Of a stretch of 64,000 bases of DNA, positions 17,919 through 26,215 are shown in pieces. Within the stretch, counting starts at the first letter, position 1, and every line of letters begins with the position of its first letter. Location of the stretch: the NCBI RefSeq assembly GCF_900112845.1, contig NZ_FONG01000003.1:434001-498000 (forward strand). Direction: 5' to 3'. The DNA is from Actinacidiphila alni. Lineage in GTDB: Bacteria; Actinomycetota; Actinomycetes; Streptomycetales; Streptomycetaceae. A model generated the notes under the pieces. That model made no database searches and was not told the origin of the DNA. It saw only the letters and a program-made list of their open reading frames with translations. A program made the position numbers and the translations under genes.

Positions 17919-20252
17919 CTATCCGAGTTCGGCGGCCAGGGCCGCGGCTTCCTCGTCGGTGAGTGCGGCGAGCTTGTCGTGCAGGCGGCGCCGGAGGCGG
18001 TCGGCGTGCCCGGCCGCGGTCGGCGGGGTGTCCAGCAGATCGGTGAGGTCCGTGCTGACCGGGAGGATCGCGCGCAGCGTCGTGGTGACCCGCGCGGCGA
18101 GCAGCGAATGGCCGCCCAGGTCGAAGAAGTTGTCGTCCCTGCCGACCCCCTCGATCCCGAGCGCACTGCCCCATGCCTCGGTGACCAGCCCTTCCAGCCG
18201 GTCGGCCGGCGGCGCGTACGCCGTCTCCAGCGGGGGCCGGGGATGCGGCGCCACGGCGAGCGGCGTACCGCTCCCGGCGGCCGGCCCGCTCTCCGCGAAG
18301 CGCGGCGGCGCCACCCAGTGACGGGCCCGCTCGAAGGGGTACGTGGGCAGCGCGACCCGCCGCGGCGGCTCGGCCACCGGTTCGGCGGGCGGGGTGTCGC
18401 CGCCCTCCGCCCAGGCGCGGGCCCGGGCGAGCAGACCGGCGGGTACACCAGAGGGCTGGTCGCCCGTGTGCGCCGCAGCGTCGTGGGGCGTGGGCCGGTC
18501 CGCGGCATCGGGACCGGATCCCGAGCCGTCGGCCGGATCAGCGGGGGAGTGGACCGCGCCGGCCCCGTTCGCGTCGGGCGCGAAAGCCCCGTCCTGGCGC
18601 GTACCGCCGCCCCCGGCAGCGGAGCCGGACACCGGCCGGACGACCGACCACCCCGGCCCGGCTGCCTCCGTACCCTCGTCGGCCACCGAGCGCAGCGCGG
18701 CCAGGGCCTCGCGGCGGCCCCGGGCCAGGACGACCGCGCGGCGGGTGAAGCGGGCCCGGCCGGTCAGCAAAGTGTGGGCGACCGCGTCCAGAGCGAGGTC
18801 CGGCCGCTCCTCCAGGTGAGCGACCAGCCGGGCGGCCTGGGCGCGCAGCGCGGGGTCGGTACGGGCCGACAGGGGCAGGACGTGCCAGCCGCCCGCGCTC
18901 GCCGTCCGCCGCGCCGACAGCGCCTGCCCGGGCGCCTCCTCCAGCACCACATGGGCGTTGGTGCCGCCGATCCCGAAGGTGTGCACGGCGGCGCGGCGCG
19001 GCCGGTCGCCGCGCTTCCACGAGGTGAGCGAGGTGTTCAGCCGGAAGGGGCTGGATGCGAAGTCGATCTCCGGATGGGGCTCGGTGGCGCCCACCACGGG
19101 CGGCAACTCCTCGTGCTCCAGGGCGAGCAGCACCTTGACCAGTCCCACGGCCCCGGCCGCCGCCCAGGTGTCACCGACATTCGGCTTGGCGGTGCCGAGA
19201 CGGCAACTCCCGGTGGGCGCACCGGCGTAGCCGTCGGTGAGCGCGGTGATCTCCAGCGCGTCGCCCATCGGTGTGCCCGTGCCGTGCGCCTCCACATAGT
19301 CGATGTCGGCGGGCGCGACCCCGGCCACGGCCAGGGCCTCGGCCGCGACATCGCTCTGCGGATCCACCGCGGGCGCGGTGAAACCGGCCTTGGCGGCGCC
19401 GTCGTTGTTGACGGCGGTGCCGCGGATGACGCCGAGCACGGGGTCGCCCGCGGCCAGCGCGTCCGACAGCCGGCGCAGCGCGAGCACCGCGACGCCGTCG
19501 CCCGGTGTGGTGCCCGCCGCCTTGGCGTCGAAGGCCCGGCAGCGGCCGTCCGGCGAATTGACCCCGCCCTCCCGGTACACATAGCCCGAGCGCTGTGGGA
19601 AGTAGATAGTGGCGCCGCCCGCCAGGGCGAGGTCGGACTCCCCGCCGAGCAGGCTCTGCACCGCCAGGTGCACGGCGACCAGCGAGGTCGAGCACCCGGC
19701 CTGCACGGTGACGCTCGGCCCGGTGAGGTCGAGCTTGAAGGACACGCGCGAGGCGAGGAAGTCGCCGCTGTTGCCGAGCAGATTCTGGAACGGCCCGGCG
19801 CCTGGCCCTGCCGCCGCCTGGTGCGGATGCAGATGGTGCAGGAAGTAGCTGTCGGGCCCGGTGCCCGCGAAGACGCTCACCGCGTCCTCGGCGAAGCCGC
19901 GCGGATCGTGTCCCGCGGACTCCAGCGCCTCCCACGCGCACTCCAGGAAGAGCCGGTGCTGCGGGTCGGTGGCGGCGGCCTCGCCGGGGCTGTAGCCGAA
20001 GAAGGCCGCGTCGAACAGCTCGGGTCCTTCGATCACCGGCCGGGTCCTGACCCGGGCAGGGTCGTCCAGGGCGGCCGGCGGCAGACCGGACGCGAGCAGG
20101 TCGTCGTCGCTGAAGGTGCTCAGCGATTCGACACCGGCCCGCAGATTCCGCCAGAACGCCTCCGGTGTGTCGGCGCCGGGCAGGCGGACCGCCATACCGA
20201 CGACGGCGACGGCCTCCGCCGCGTCGGGCGGTGCGGGTATGCCATGGGCCAC
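17919..20252 (-). CDS. AT-less PKS protein: KS (catalytic His replaced by Asp)-linker-carrier protein
   Basis: Protein of 777 aa. The start is GTG at 20252 with GGGAG about 10 bases upstream. The KS (~12-440) keeps the nucleophile (Cys187 in AGCSTSL) and EAHGTGT (~320), but the normal NxGH motif reads PNVGD, with Asp at residue 361 (codon 19170-19172). After the KS-side linker there is no acyltransferase. The text passes through a low-complexity stretch (~515-590) to a post-AT-like linker (LPTYPFERARHW) and then a carrier protein with Ser716 (LGGHSLL). Losing the second catalytic His and the AT together suggests a non-elongating KS0, able to be acylated and pass a chain on but not to decarboxylate malonyl. 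It may act as a transfer station between NRPS modules. A trans-acting AT cannot be excluded; none is seen here. Confidence 0.88.
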   Translation of the reverse strand: MAHGIPAPPDAAEAVAVVGMAVRLPGADTPEAFWRNLRAGVESLSTFSDDDLLASGLPPAALDDPARVRTRPVIEGPELFDAAFFGYSPGEAAATDPQHRLFLECAWEALESAGHDPRGFAEDAVSVFAGTGPDSYFLHHLHPHQAAAGPGAGPFQNLLGNSGDFLASRVSFKLDLTGPSVTVQAGCSTSLVAVHLAVQSLLGGESDLALAGGATIYFPQRSGYVYREGGVNSPDGRCRAFDAKAAGTTPGDGVAVLALRRLSDALAAGDPVLGVIRGTAVNNDGAAKAGFTAPAVDPQSDVAAEALAVAGVAPADIDYVEAHGTGTPMGDALEITALTDGYAGAPTGSCRLGTAKPNVGDTWAAAGAVGLVKVLLALEHEELPPVVGATEPHPEIDFASSPFRLNTSLTSWKRGDRPRRAAVHTFGIGGTNAHVVLEEAPGQALSARRTASAGGWHVLPLSARTDPALRAQAARLVAHLEERPDLALDAVAHTLLTGRARFTRRAVVLARGRREALAALRSVADEGTEAAGPGWSVVRPVSGSAAGGGGTRQDGAFAPDANGAGAVHSPADPADGSGSGPDAADRPTPHDAAAHTGDQPSGVPAGLLARARAWAEGGDTPPAEPVAEPPRRVALPTYPFERARHWVAPPRFAESGPAAGSGTPLAVAPHPRPPLETAYAPPADRLEGLVTEAWGSALGIEGVGRDDNFFDLGGHSLLAARVTTTLRAILPVSTDLTDLLDTPPTAAGHADRLRRRLHDKLAALTDEEAAALAAELG

Positions 20253-20471
20253 GAAAGGTCAACTCCCTTGTGGGGTGCGGTGGGGACTGTCGGCCGCACG
20301 CGGTGCGGCACTCGTGCCGGCCGGCCCGGGCAGGCGCGGCGAAGGGCGACGGCGGGGCATGGAACGGCTCGGCGGCTCCTGCCGTACGGACGTGCCGCGG
20401 GCGTCGTGCGGAGGTCGTGCGGATTCCGTAGCGACGCGGTGCCGGCCGCCGTACGGAATCCGGTGCGGGCG
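20253..20471. other. Intergenic spacer upstream of the KS protein
   Basis: A gap of 219 bases between the thioesterase stop and the KS gene start. It contains the ribosome binding site of the KS gene. No iron box, hairpin with a T tract or additional gene was seen. Confidence 0.4.
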
Positions 20472-21245
20472 CTACCGCCCGGCCGTGCCGTCCCAGCCGA
20501 GCCGGCCGATGACCAGGGACGTCACCTCGGCGGGCTGTTCCAGCAGGTAGAAGTGCCCGCCGGGGAAGGTGAGGTGTTCGAAGGACCCGCTGGTGGTGCG
20601 CCGCCAGCCCTCGACCTGGGCGGTGGACACCGTGCCGTCCTGCTCGGCGGCGATCGACACCATGCCGGTGCGCAGGGGCGGGCCGGGGGAGGGGACGTAG
20701 GTCTCGATGAGCCGGTAGTCGTTGCGGACGATGGGCAGCAGATACGCGCGCATCTCGGGGTCGTCCAGCAGCGCGGGCGGGGTGCCGCCGGTGTCGCGCA
20801 GCACATCGGCGAACCGGTCGTCGTCCAGCAGGTGCCGGTCCCTGCTGGTCATACCGTGCGCGGCGGGAGGGTGCCGGGCGGAGACGAACAGCCGCTCCGG
20901 CTCGGCGCCGAGCGCCTCCAGACGGCGCGTCACCTCGTAGGCGACGAGCGCGCCCATGCTGTGGCCGAGGATCGCGAACCGCCGGTCGAGCAGCGGGAGC
21001 AGCGCGTCGGTGGCGAGATCGGCGAGTGTGTCCATGTCGTCGATCAGCGGCTCGCCGGCGCGTGCCTCGCGGCCCGGGTACTGGACGGCCCGCACCTCGA
21101 CGTCGACGGGGAAACGTTCCGCCAATGAGCGGTAGAAGCCCGCGCCGCCGCCCGCGTGCGGAAAGAGCACCAGGGTGGGCGGACGGTCGCCCGCGGCGCG
21201 GAAGGTGCGCAGCCAGGGCGACTTGGTGACCGGAGTGGAGGTCAT
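20472..21245 (-). CDS. Type II thioesterase of the siderophore operon
   Basis: An alpha/beta hydrolase of 257 aa. The ATG at 21245 overlaps the stop of the carrier-protein gene (ATGA) and was chosen over a longer frame starting at 21281. Motifs are FPHAGGGAGFYRSL near the N terminus, PGRE, nucleophile elbow GHSMGALVAYE around residue 100, and the late His in FPGGHFYL. This order is typical of external thioesterases (RifR, YbtT, GrsT type) that clear misprimed acyl or aminoacyl groups from carrier proteins. It is probably not the chain-releasing enzyme; that activity is expected beyond the left edge of the window. Confidence 0.92.
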   Translation of the reverse strand: MTSTPVTKSPWLRTFRAAGDRPPTLVLFPHAGGGAGFYRSLAERFPVDVEVRAVQYPGREARAGEPLIDDMDTLADLATDALLPLLDRRFAILGHSMGALVAYEVTRRLEALGAEPERLFVSARHPPAAHGMTSRDRHLLDDDRFADVLRDTGGTPPALLDDPEMRAYLLPIVRNDYRLIETYVPSPGPPLRTGMVSIAAEQDGTVSTAQVEGWRRTTSGSFEHLTFPGGHFYLLEQPAEVTSLVIGRLGWDGTAGR

Positions 21246-21589
21246 GAGGCGGCCCGCCCCTCCTCGACCAGCCGCCACCACGCGAGCAGCGTCGGCTCCT
21301 CGATCATGCGGGCGAAGCTCACCCGTACCCGGTGTCTGCGCAGGTGCGCTGAGATGGTCATCACCTTGACCGAGTCGACCCCGGCGGCGACGAGATTGTC
21401 GTCCTCACCGAGCCGTTCCGGATCGATGCCGAGCACCTCCGCGACGGTACGGCGCAGGCCGTCCGGGTCGAGATTCCCGGCGGCCCCGATGGCCCCGGCC
21501 TCCGCCGCGGTCCCGGCGGTCCCGGTCGTCGTGGACGGTGCGTCAGGGCCTGTCGCGGTGGCGGACGGCCCCACTGGATTCGGCGTCAC
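21242..21589 (-). CDS. Free-standing aryl carrier protein
   Basis: Protein of 115 aa. The start is GTG at 21589 behind GAGGGGAACA. A Pro/Thr/Ala-rich N-terminal tail (~1-38) precedes a carrier-protein fold with phosphopantetheine Ser in AAGVDSVKVM. The loop context (LVAAGVDSVKVM rather than LGGHSL) is that of aryl carrier domains such as those of EntB and DhbB. It is the first gene of the minus-strand operon and stands divergent to the salicylate synthase and ligase genes. It is therefore the likely acceptor of salicylate from salicyl-AMP, for delivery to the Cy module. No isochorismatase domain is attached, consistent with salicylate rather than 2,3-dihydroxybenzoate chemistry. Confidence 0.88.
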   Translation of the reverse strand: MTPNPVGPSATATGPDAPSTTTGTAGTAAEAGAIGAAGNLDPDGLRRTVAEVLGIDPERLGEDDNLVAAGVDSVKVMTISAHLRRHRVRVSFARMIEEPTLLAWWRLVEEGRAAS

Positions 21590-21711
21590 TGTTCCCCTCG
21601 CTCGTTCGGTGGCACCGCCGCCCGGCCTGCCGTAGGGGCAGCTCCGGGACGCGGTGCCGGCTTCGGATCACACGTGGACACACCGGCGGATGCTAGCTAG
21701 GCTCATCACGC

Positions 21712-21730
21712 TTAGGCAAGGCTACCCTAA
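21712..21730. promoter_or_regulatory. Iron box (IdeR/DmdR-type) in the divergent synthetase/salicylate promoter
   Basis: TTAGGCAAGGCTACCCTAA matches the consensus TTAGGTTAGGCTAACCTAA at 16 of 19 positions. It lies in the 224-base gap between the aryl carrier gene (minus) and the salicylate synthase gene (plus), so one site could repress both operons when Fe2+ is plentiful. Confidence 0.85.
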
Positions 21731-21813
21731 GTATTTTGCGACATCCCGTCATTCACCTCACGTTTCACTTACCTGCTCACGTCCCCCGTCGTTGACACCC
21801 AGGACGGTTCTCC

Positions 21814-23220
21814 GTGACCACTCACGCCCCTTCCGCCACCGGCCCGCTCGGTGCCGCCCCGCTCCGCTATTTCCGCACCCGGGCCGCCGGGCCCCGCGAC
21901 CCGCTCGACACCGCCGTCCGGCTGGCCCGATCCGGCCTGTTCGACCGGCACGCCGTCTACGAACAGGACGGCAGATGGTGGTTCGCGGGCGGCGAACTCG
22001 GTTCTGTGACGGTCCGTCAGGAATACGTGACCGCCGAGTGGCACGGCGTCCGGCAGGTCACACCGCGCACCACGGAGCATGCGATACGGGAGCTGGGCGC
22101 GGCGCTCGCGGACGTGCCCGTGGCCGACTGGCGCGGCTACGGCTGGGTCGCCTTCGAGAGCGCCGCCGCCGCGGCCGGGCGCCCGCCCGCCGACCCCGAC
22201 CAGGTGCTCGCGCAACTCTTCGTGCCGCGGGTCGAGGTCGAGATCGGCGCGGGATCGCTCGATCTGCGCTGCGCCGACGCCGAGTTGCTGCAACGCGTCC
22301 TCGCCGCCGCCGGCGCCACCTCCGACGACGCGCCGCAGCCCGCCGTACGCCCACTGGACGTGGAGGCGGAAGGTCCCGCCGCGTACGAGGCCGCCGTCGC
22401 GGACGCGGTGGCCCGGATCGGCCGCGGCGAACTGGAGAAGGTGATCCTCTCCCGCCCGGTCGAGGTGCCCTTCCCGCTGGACTTCGCGGCCACCTACGCG
22501 GCCGGCCGCCGCGCCAACACCCCCGCCAGGTCCTTCCTGTTGGACCTCCCGGACGTGCGGGCCGCCGGATTCAGCCCGGAGACCGTCGCGGAGGTCACCG
22601 CCGACGGCTGGGTCACCTCGCAGCCGCTGGCCGGCACCCGCGCCCGGCACACCGACGACCCCGAGCAGGACGCCAGGACCCTGGCCGAACTGCGCACGGA
22701 CGTCAAGGAGATCTACGAGCACGCCGTATCGGTGCTGCTCGCCGACACCGAGATGCGCGCCCTGTGCGCGCCCGGCTCCGTCGCGGTCGACGAATTCATG
22801 GCGGTCAAGGAGCGCGGCAGCGTACGGCACTTGGGCTCCCGCGTACGCGGCAGGCTGCGGGCCGACCGCAGCCGGTGGGACGCCTTCGCCGCGCTGTTCC
22901 CCGCCGTCACCGCCTCCGGCATCCCCAAGCCCGCCGCCTACGAGGTCATCGCCGACAACGAACCCGGCACCCGCGGGCTGTACTCCGGCGCCGTGCTGCG
23001 GGCCACCGCGGACGGCGACCTGGACGCGGCACTCGCCCTGCGCACCGTCTACACCCACGAGGGCCGGACCTTCGTGCGGGCCGGCGCCGGCATCGTCGCC
23101 GTCTCCGATCCGGCCCGCGAATACCGCGAGACCTGCGAGAAACTCGCCAGCGTGGCCCCGTACCTGACGCCCGATCAGGAAGAAGACGCCGCACGGTCGC
23201 GGACCACCGCCCGGCCGTAA
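21814..23220 (+). CDS. Salicylate synthase (MbtI/Irp9 type)
   Basis: A chorismate-utilising enzyme of 468 aa. The start is GTG at 21814 with AGGACGG upstream. The C-terminal two thirds carry the family landmarks AGFSPE, TSQPLAGTRAR, VDEFMAVKERGSVRHLGS, FPAVTASGIPK, RGLYSGAV and the final CEKLASVAPYL. This text is much closer to mycobactin MbtI, which converts chorismate through isochorismate to salicylate and pyruvate, than to EntC or DhbC isochorismate synthases. No separate lyase or dihydroxybenzoate dehydrogenase is present, which supports a one-enzyme salicylate route. It is the first gene of the plus-strand pair with the AMP ligase, directly downstream of the iron box. Confidence 0.92.
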   Translation: MTTHAPSATGPLGAAPLRYFRTRAAGPRDPLDTAVRLARSGLFDRHAVYEQDGRWWFAGGELGSVTVRQEYVTAEWHGVRQVTPRTTEHAIRELGAALADVPVADWRGYGWVAFESAAAAAGRPPADPDQVLAQLFVPRVEVEIGAGSLDLRCADAELLQRVLAAAGATSDDAPQPAVRPLDVEAEGPAAYEAAVADAVARIGRGELEKVILSRPVEVPFPLDFAATYAAGRRANTPARSFLLDLPDVRAAGFSPETVAEVTADGWVTSQPLAGTRARHTDDPEQDARTLAELRTDVKEIYEHAVSVLLADTEMRALCAPGSVAVDEFMAVKERGSVRHLGSRVRGRLRADRSRWDAFAALFPAVTASGIPKPAAYEVIADNEPGTRGLYSGAVLRATADGDLDAALALRTVYTHEGRTFVRAGAGIVAVSDPAREYRETCEKLASVAPYLTPDQEEDAARSRTTARP

Positions 23221-23292
23221 CGGCGCGCCCGCCGGGCCCCGTGCGGCCCGCCCCGCCCCGATCACCCCGCCCGCGAGGAGAGGACGACCCGC

Positions 23293-24936
23293 ATGCAGCC
23301 CGGATGCGTACCGTGGCCACCCGACGAAGCCGCCCGCCACCGCCGCGACGGCTACTGGACCGACGAGCCGCTCGACACGCTGCTGCGCCGCTCCGCCGCC
23401 GAGCACGGCGACCGTACGGCGGTGGTCGGCGGCGGAGCGCGGATGACGTACGCGGAACTGGACGCCCGCGCCGACGACTTGGCGCGCGGCCTGCTCGCGC
23501 TGGGCCTTGCGCGCGGCGACCGGATCGTCGTCCACCTGCCCAACCGCCCGGAATTCGTCATCGTCACCTTCGCCCTGCTGCGGATCGGCGCGCTGCCCGT
23601 GTACGCGCTGCCCGCCCACCGCCTGCGGGAGATCGGCCACTTGTGCGCCTTCTCCGGCGCCCGCGGATATGTCGTCCCCGACCGCTACCTGGGGCACGAC
23701 TACCGCGCGGACGCCCGGGGTCTGCTCGCACGGCCGGACATCGACCTGCCGCATGTGCTGGTCGCGGGCGACGCACAGGAGTTCACCGCGCTGGACGCCG
23801 TGGAGGCGGCGGGCCGGGACCGGAGCGGCGAACCGCTGCCCTTCGCGGGACCGGCCGACGACGCGGCGCTCTTCCTGCTGTCCGGGGGCACCACAGGGCT
23901 GCCCAAGCTCATTCCGCGCACCCACAACGACTACACCTACAACGCCCGCGCCTCCGCCGAGGTGTGCGGCTTCGACCGGGACACCGTCTACCTCGCGGCG
24001 CTGCCCGCCGCGCACAATTTCGCGCTGGCCTGCCCCGGGGTGCTCGGCACGCTCGCCGTCGGCGGCACCGTGGTGCTGCCGGACGACCCCAGCCCCGACG
24101 AGGCGCTGCGGCTGATCGCCGAGGAGCGGGTGACGGCGACCGCCCTCGTACCATCGCTGCTCGGCCTGTGGCTGGACGCCCAGGAATGGCTGCCCGAGGA
24201 CGTCTCCAGCCTGCGGCTGGTCCAGGTCGGCGGCGCCAAACCCGACGCCGCGACCGCCGCGCGGGTCCGCCCCGTGCTCGGCTGCGCGCTCCAGCAGGTG
24301 TTCGGCATGGCCGAGGGGCTGCTCAATCTGACTCGCGCCGACGACCCCGAGGACATCGTCCTGACCACCCAGGGCCGGCCGCTCAGCCCCGCCGACGAGG
24401 TGCGGGTCGTGGACGACGAGGGGCACGACGTACCGCCGGGCGCCGTCGGCCAGTTGCTGACCCGCGGCCCGTACACGCTGCGCGGCTACTACCGGCTGCC
24501 CGAGCACAACGCCCGGACGTTCAACGAGGGTTGGTACCGCACCGGGGATCTCGTACGGCGGCTGCCGAGCGGCCACTTGGTCGTGGAGGGCCGGATCAAG
24601 GAAGTCATCAACCGGGCCGGGGAGAAGGTGTCCGCCGAGGAGGTCGAGGAGCAGCTCGCCGCGCACCCGGCGGTCCGGCAGGCGGCCGTGGTCGGCGAGC
24701 CCGACCCCGTGCTCGGCGAGCGGATCGCCGCCTTCGTGGTGCTGGAACAGGGCCTCGGCTGCCCGAGCGCGGCCGAGGCCGGGGAATTCCTCCGGGCGCG
24801 CGGTCTGGCCGGATTCAAGGTCCCCGACCGTCTGACGGCGATCGGCTCCCTCCCGCTCACCGCGATCGGCAAGGTGGACCGCAAGGCCCTGCTGGGTGCG
24901 GCGACCCCGCCGCAGCCCGTCCCGCCCGCCGGGTGA
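23293..24936 (+). CDS. Salicyl-AMP ligase (salicylate adenylating enzyme)
   Basis: A stand-alone ANL enzyme of 547 aa. ATG at 23293 with GGAGAGGA upstream. Motifs are LLSGGTTGLPKL (~200), the aryl-acid pocket HNFALACPG, FGMAEGLLN, the hinge TGDLVRR and the catalytic Lys in GKVDRK. In the DhbE structure Ser240 and Val337 contact 2,3-dihydroxybenzoate. Salicylate enzymes (YbtE, PchD, MbtA) have Cys and Leu there, and this protein has Cys in LACPG and Leu in EGLLN, so salicylate is favoured on both positions. It should load the aryl carrier protein at 21242-21589. It follows the salicylate synthase by 72 bases in the same operon. Confidence 0.93.
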   Translation: MQPGCVPWPPDEAARHRRDGYWTDEPLDTLLRRSAAEHGDRTAVVGGGARMTYAELDARADDLARGLLALGLARGDRIVVHLPNRPEFVIVTFALLRIGALPVYALPAHRLREIGHLCAFSGARGYVVPDRYLGHDYRADARGLLARPDIDLPHVLVAGDAQEFTALDAVEAAGRDRSGEPLPFAGPADDAALFLLSGGTTGLPKLIPRTHNDYTYNARASAEVCGFDRDTVYLAALPAAHNFALACPGVLGTLAVGGTVVLPDDPSPDEALRLIAEERVTATALVPSLLGLWLDAQEWLPEDVSSLRLVQVGGAKPDAATAARVRPVLGCALQQVFGMAEGLLNLTRADDPEDIVLTTQGRPLSPADEVRVVDDEGHDVPPGAVGQLLTRGPYTLRGYYRLPEHNARTFNEGWYRTGDLVRRLPSGHLVVEGRIKEVINRAGEKVSAEEVEEQLAAHPAVRQAAVVGEPDPVLGERIAAFVVLEQGLGCPSAAEAGEFLRARGLAGFKVPDRLTAIGSLPLTAIGKVDRKALLGAATPPQPVPPAG

Positions 24937-24989
24937 CGGCGGGCACGACCGGGAGTCCGGGCCGCCGGGCGGCGCGGCGCACGCCCGGC

Positions 24990-25061
24990 GGCGCCGTCCG
25001 GCATGCACCACGCGGCGCCGTCCGGCATGCGCCACGCGGCGCCGTCCGGCATGCGCCACGC
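24990..25061. repeat. Three tandem copies of a 24-bp unit
   Basis: Units start at 24990, 25014 and 25038. Each begins GGCGCCGTCCGGCATG and ends CCACGC; copies 2 and 3 are identical and copy 1 differs by one base. A fourth copy begins at 25062 and turns into the terminator hairpin. There are no spacers, so it is not a CRISPR array. Confidence 0.9.
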
Positions 25062-25085
25062 GGCGCCGTCCGCCCGGACGGCGCC
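25062..25085. terminator. Bidirectional terminator hairpin
   Basis: Perfect 11-bp arms GGCGCCGTCCG and CGGACGGCGCC separated by 2 bases. The site lies between the convergent salicyl-AMP ligase and siderophore-interacting protein genes. There is no clear T tract, as is usual in actinomycetes. Confidence 0.7.
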
Positions 25086-25127
25086 GCCGATGTGTTGAGG
25101 CTCCCGATCGCACGCCTCGCCGCCGGC

Positions 25128-26039
25128 CTACGCCAGGTCGGCCTCGGTGGTCAGCGCCGGGTCGTCAGGGTCGCCGCCGGCGGCCACCGCCGCCTGGTAG
25201 GCGGCGAAGACCTCGATGTCGCGCTGGTCGCTGGTGAGCGACCGCTTCCAGTACGCCGCCGCCTGCAACTGGGGCCTGGGCAGGCCGCGTTCGTCCAGCA
25301 GATGGCGGCGGACCGACCGTACGGCGGCGGCCTCGGCGCCGATCCAGACCTGGGCGTCGGCGAACGGCCGGTCCAGGCCGCGTACGGCCTTCTCCAGCAG
25401 GCCGCTGCCGGCCTCGGGCGCGCCGCCCCGGTACAGCCAGTGCACCTCGGCGCCCGCGGGGGCCGCGATGTCGATCCGGTCCGCCTCGTCCCGCACCTCG
25501 ATGAGGGCGACGACCGGGGTGTCGGCCGGCAGCGACTCGATGATGGTGGCGATCGCGGGCAGCGCCGACTCGTCGCCGGCCAGCAGATGCCAGCCGGCCT
25601 CGGGGGAGGCGAAGAATTCATGGCGCGGCCCGGCGAGGCCCACGAGGTCGCCGGGTGCCGCGTGCCGCGCCCAGACGGTGGCCGGGGTGTCGCCGTGCAG
25701 CAGCACGTCCACGGTCAGCTCGTTCGCCGCCGGGTCCACCGAGCGGACGGTGAACGCCCGCATGATGGGCGGCACCGCTCCGGGCTCGTACCCCGGCATG
25801 CCGTCGGCGCCGATCACCGGCAGGTGTACGGGGCCGCGCCCGTCCGGCGGGAGCAGGAATTTCCAGGCGTCGGCGGGCAGCGCGCCGTCCGCGCACCCCG
25901 CGAGATCCGGTCCGCCGATCGTGATCCGGCGGATCCGCGGGGCCGGTTCCGCGGTCCGCACCACCTCGGCGCGGCGTATCCGGACCTGCGGGCGGCTCAG
26001 ACGGGTACGCCTGCGCAGCTCCTCCTGGATCGGGGGCAT
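25128..26039 (-). CDS. Siderophore-interacting protein (FAD/NAD(P)H ferric-siderophore reductase)
   Basis: Protein of 303 aa. The ATG at 26039 has AAGGAG 7 bases upstream and is preferred to the longer frame from 26081. It belongs to the ViuB/YqjH family: an N-terminal FAD-binding barrel (MRAFTVRSVDP is the FAD-contacting RxYTxR-like motif) and a C-terminal SIP domain (LLAGDESALPAI, VWIGAEAAAVRSVRRHL, AAYWKRSLTSDQ). These proteins reduce Fe3+ in imported siderophores in the cytoplasm and release Fe2+. An iron box lies about 80 bases upstream, so it should be induced with the biosynthetic genes. Confidence 0.95.
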   Translation of the reverse strand: MPPIQEELRRRTRLSRPQVRIRRAEVVRTAEPAPRIRRITIGGPDLAGCADGALPADAWKFLLPPDGRGPVHLPVIGADGMPGYEPGAVPPIMRAFTVRSVDPAANELTVDVLLHGDTPATVWARHAAPGDLVGLAGPRHEFFASPEAGWHLLAGDESALPAIATIIESLPADTPVVALIEVRDEADRIDIAAPAGAEVHWLYRGGAPEAGSGLLEKAVRGLDRPFADAQVWIGAEAAAVRSVRRHLLDERGLPRPQLQAAAYWKRSLTSDQRDIEVFAAYQAAVAAGGDPDDPALTTEADLA

Positions 26040-26119
26040 GAGCACTCCTTGCGAAGAACATCGGGCGTCGAGCCGCGACATCGGATCGTGGCATCGGACC
26101 GTGACATCGGGAACGTAAT

Positions 26120-26138
26120 GAAGGTATGCCTAACCAAA
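26120..26138. promoter_or_regulatory. Iron box between the SIP and TetR genes
   Basis: On the minus strand TTTGGTTAGGCATACCTTC matches the 19-bp IdeR/DmdR consensus at 14 positions. It sits midway between the SIP gene start (26039, minus) and the TetR gene start (26216, plus), so it may regulate one or both. Confidence 0.7.
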
Positions 26139-26215
26139 GTTATTGACAACATGATGTCGCTAAAGGGGCGCCGGGCACCGGACGCGGCCTCTCGCGGTGG
26201 GGGAGAATAAGGCCC

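Noticed and set aside
20472-21245. Chain-releasing thioesterase
   Set aside because: It is a small free-standing alpha/beta hydrolase with type II motifs; release is more likely by a domain beyond the left edge.
21814-23220. Isochorismate synthase (EntC/DhbC) call for the chorismate enzyme
   Set aside because: The SQPLAGTRAR, SGIPK and CEKL...PYL blocks follow MbtI-type salicylate synthases, and no isochorismatase or DHB dehydrogenase accompanies it.
24990-25085. CRISPR-like repeat array
   Set aside because: The 24-bp units abut directly with no spacers and end in a terminator hairpin.
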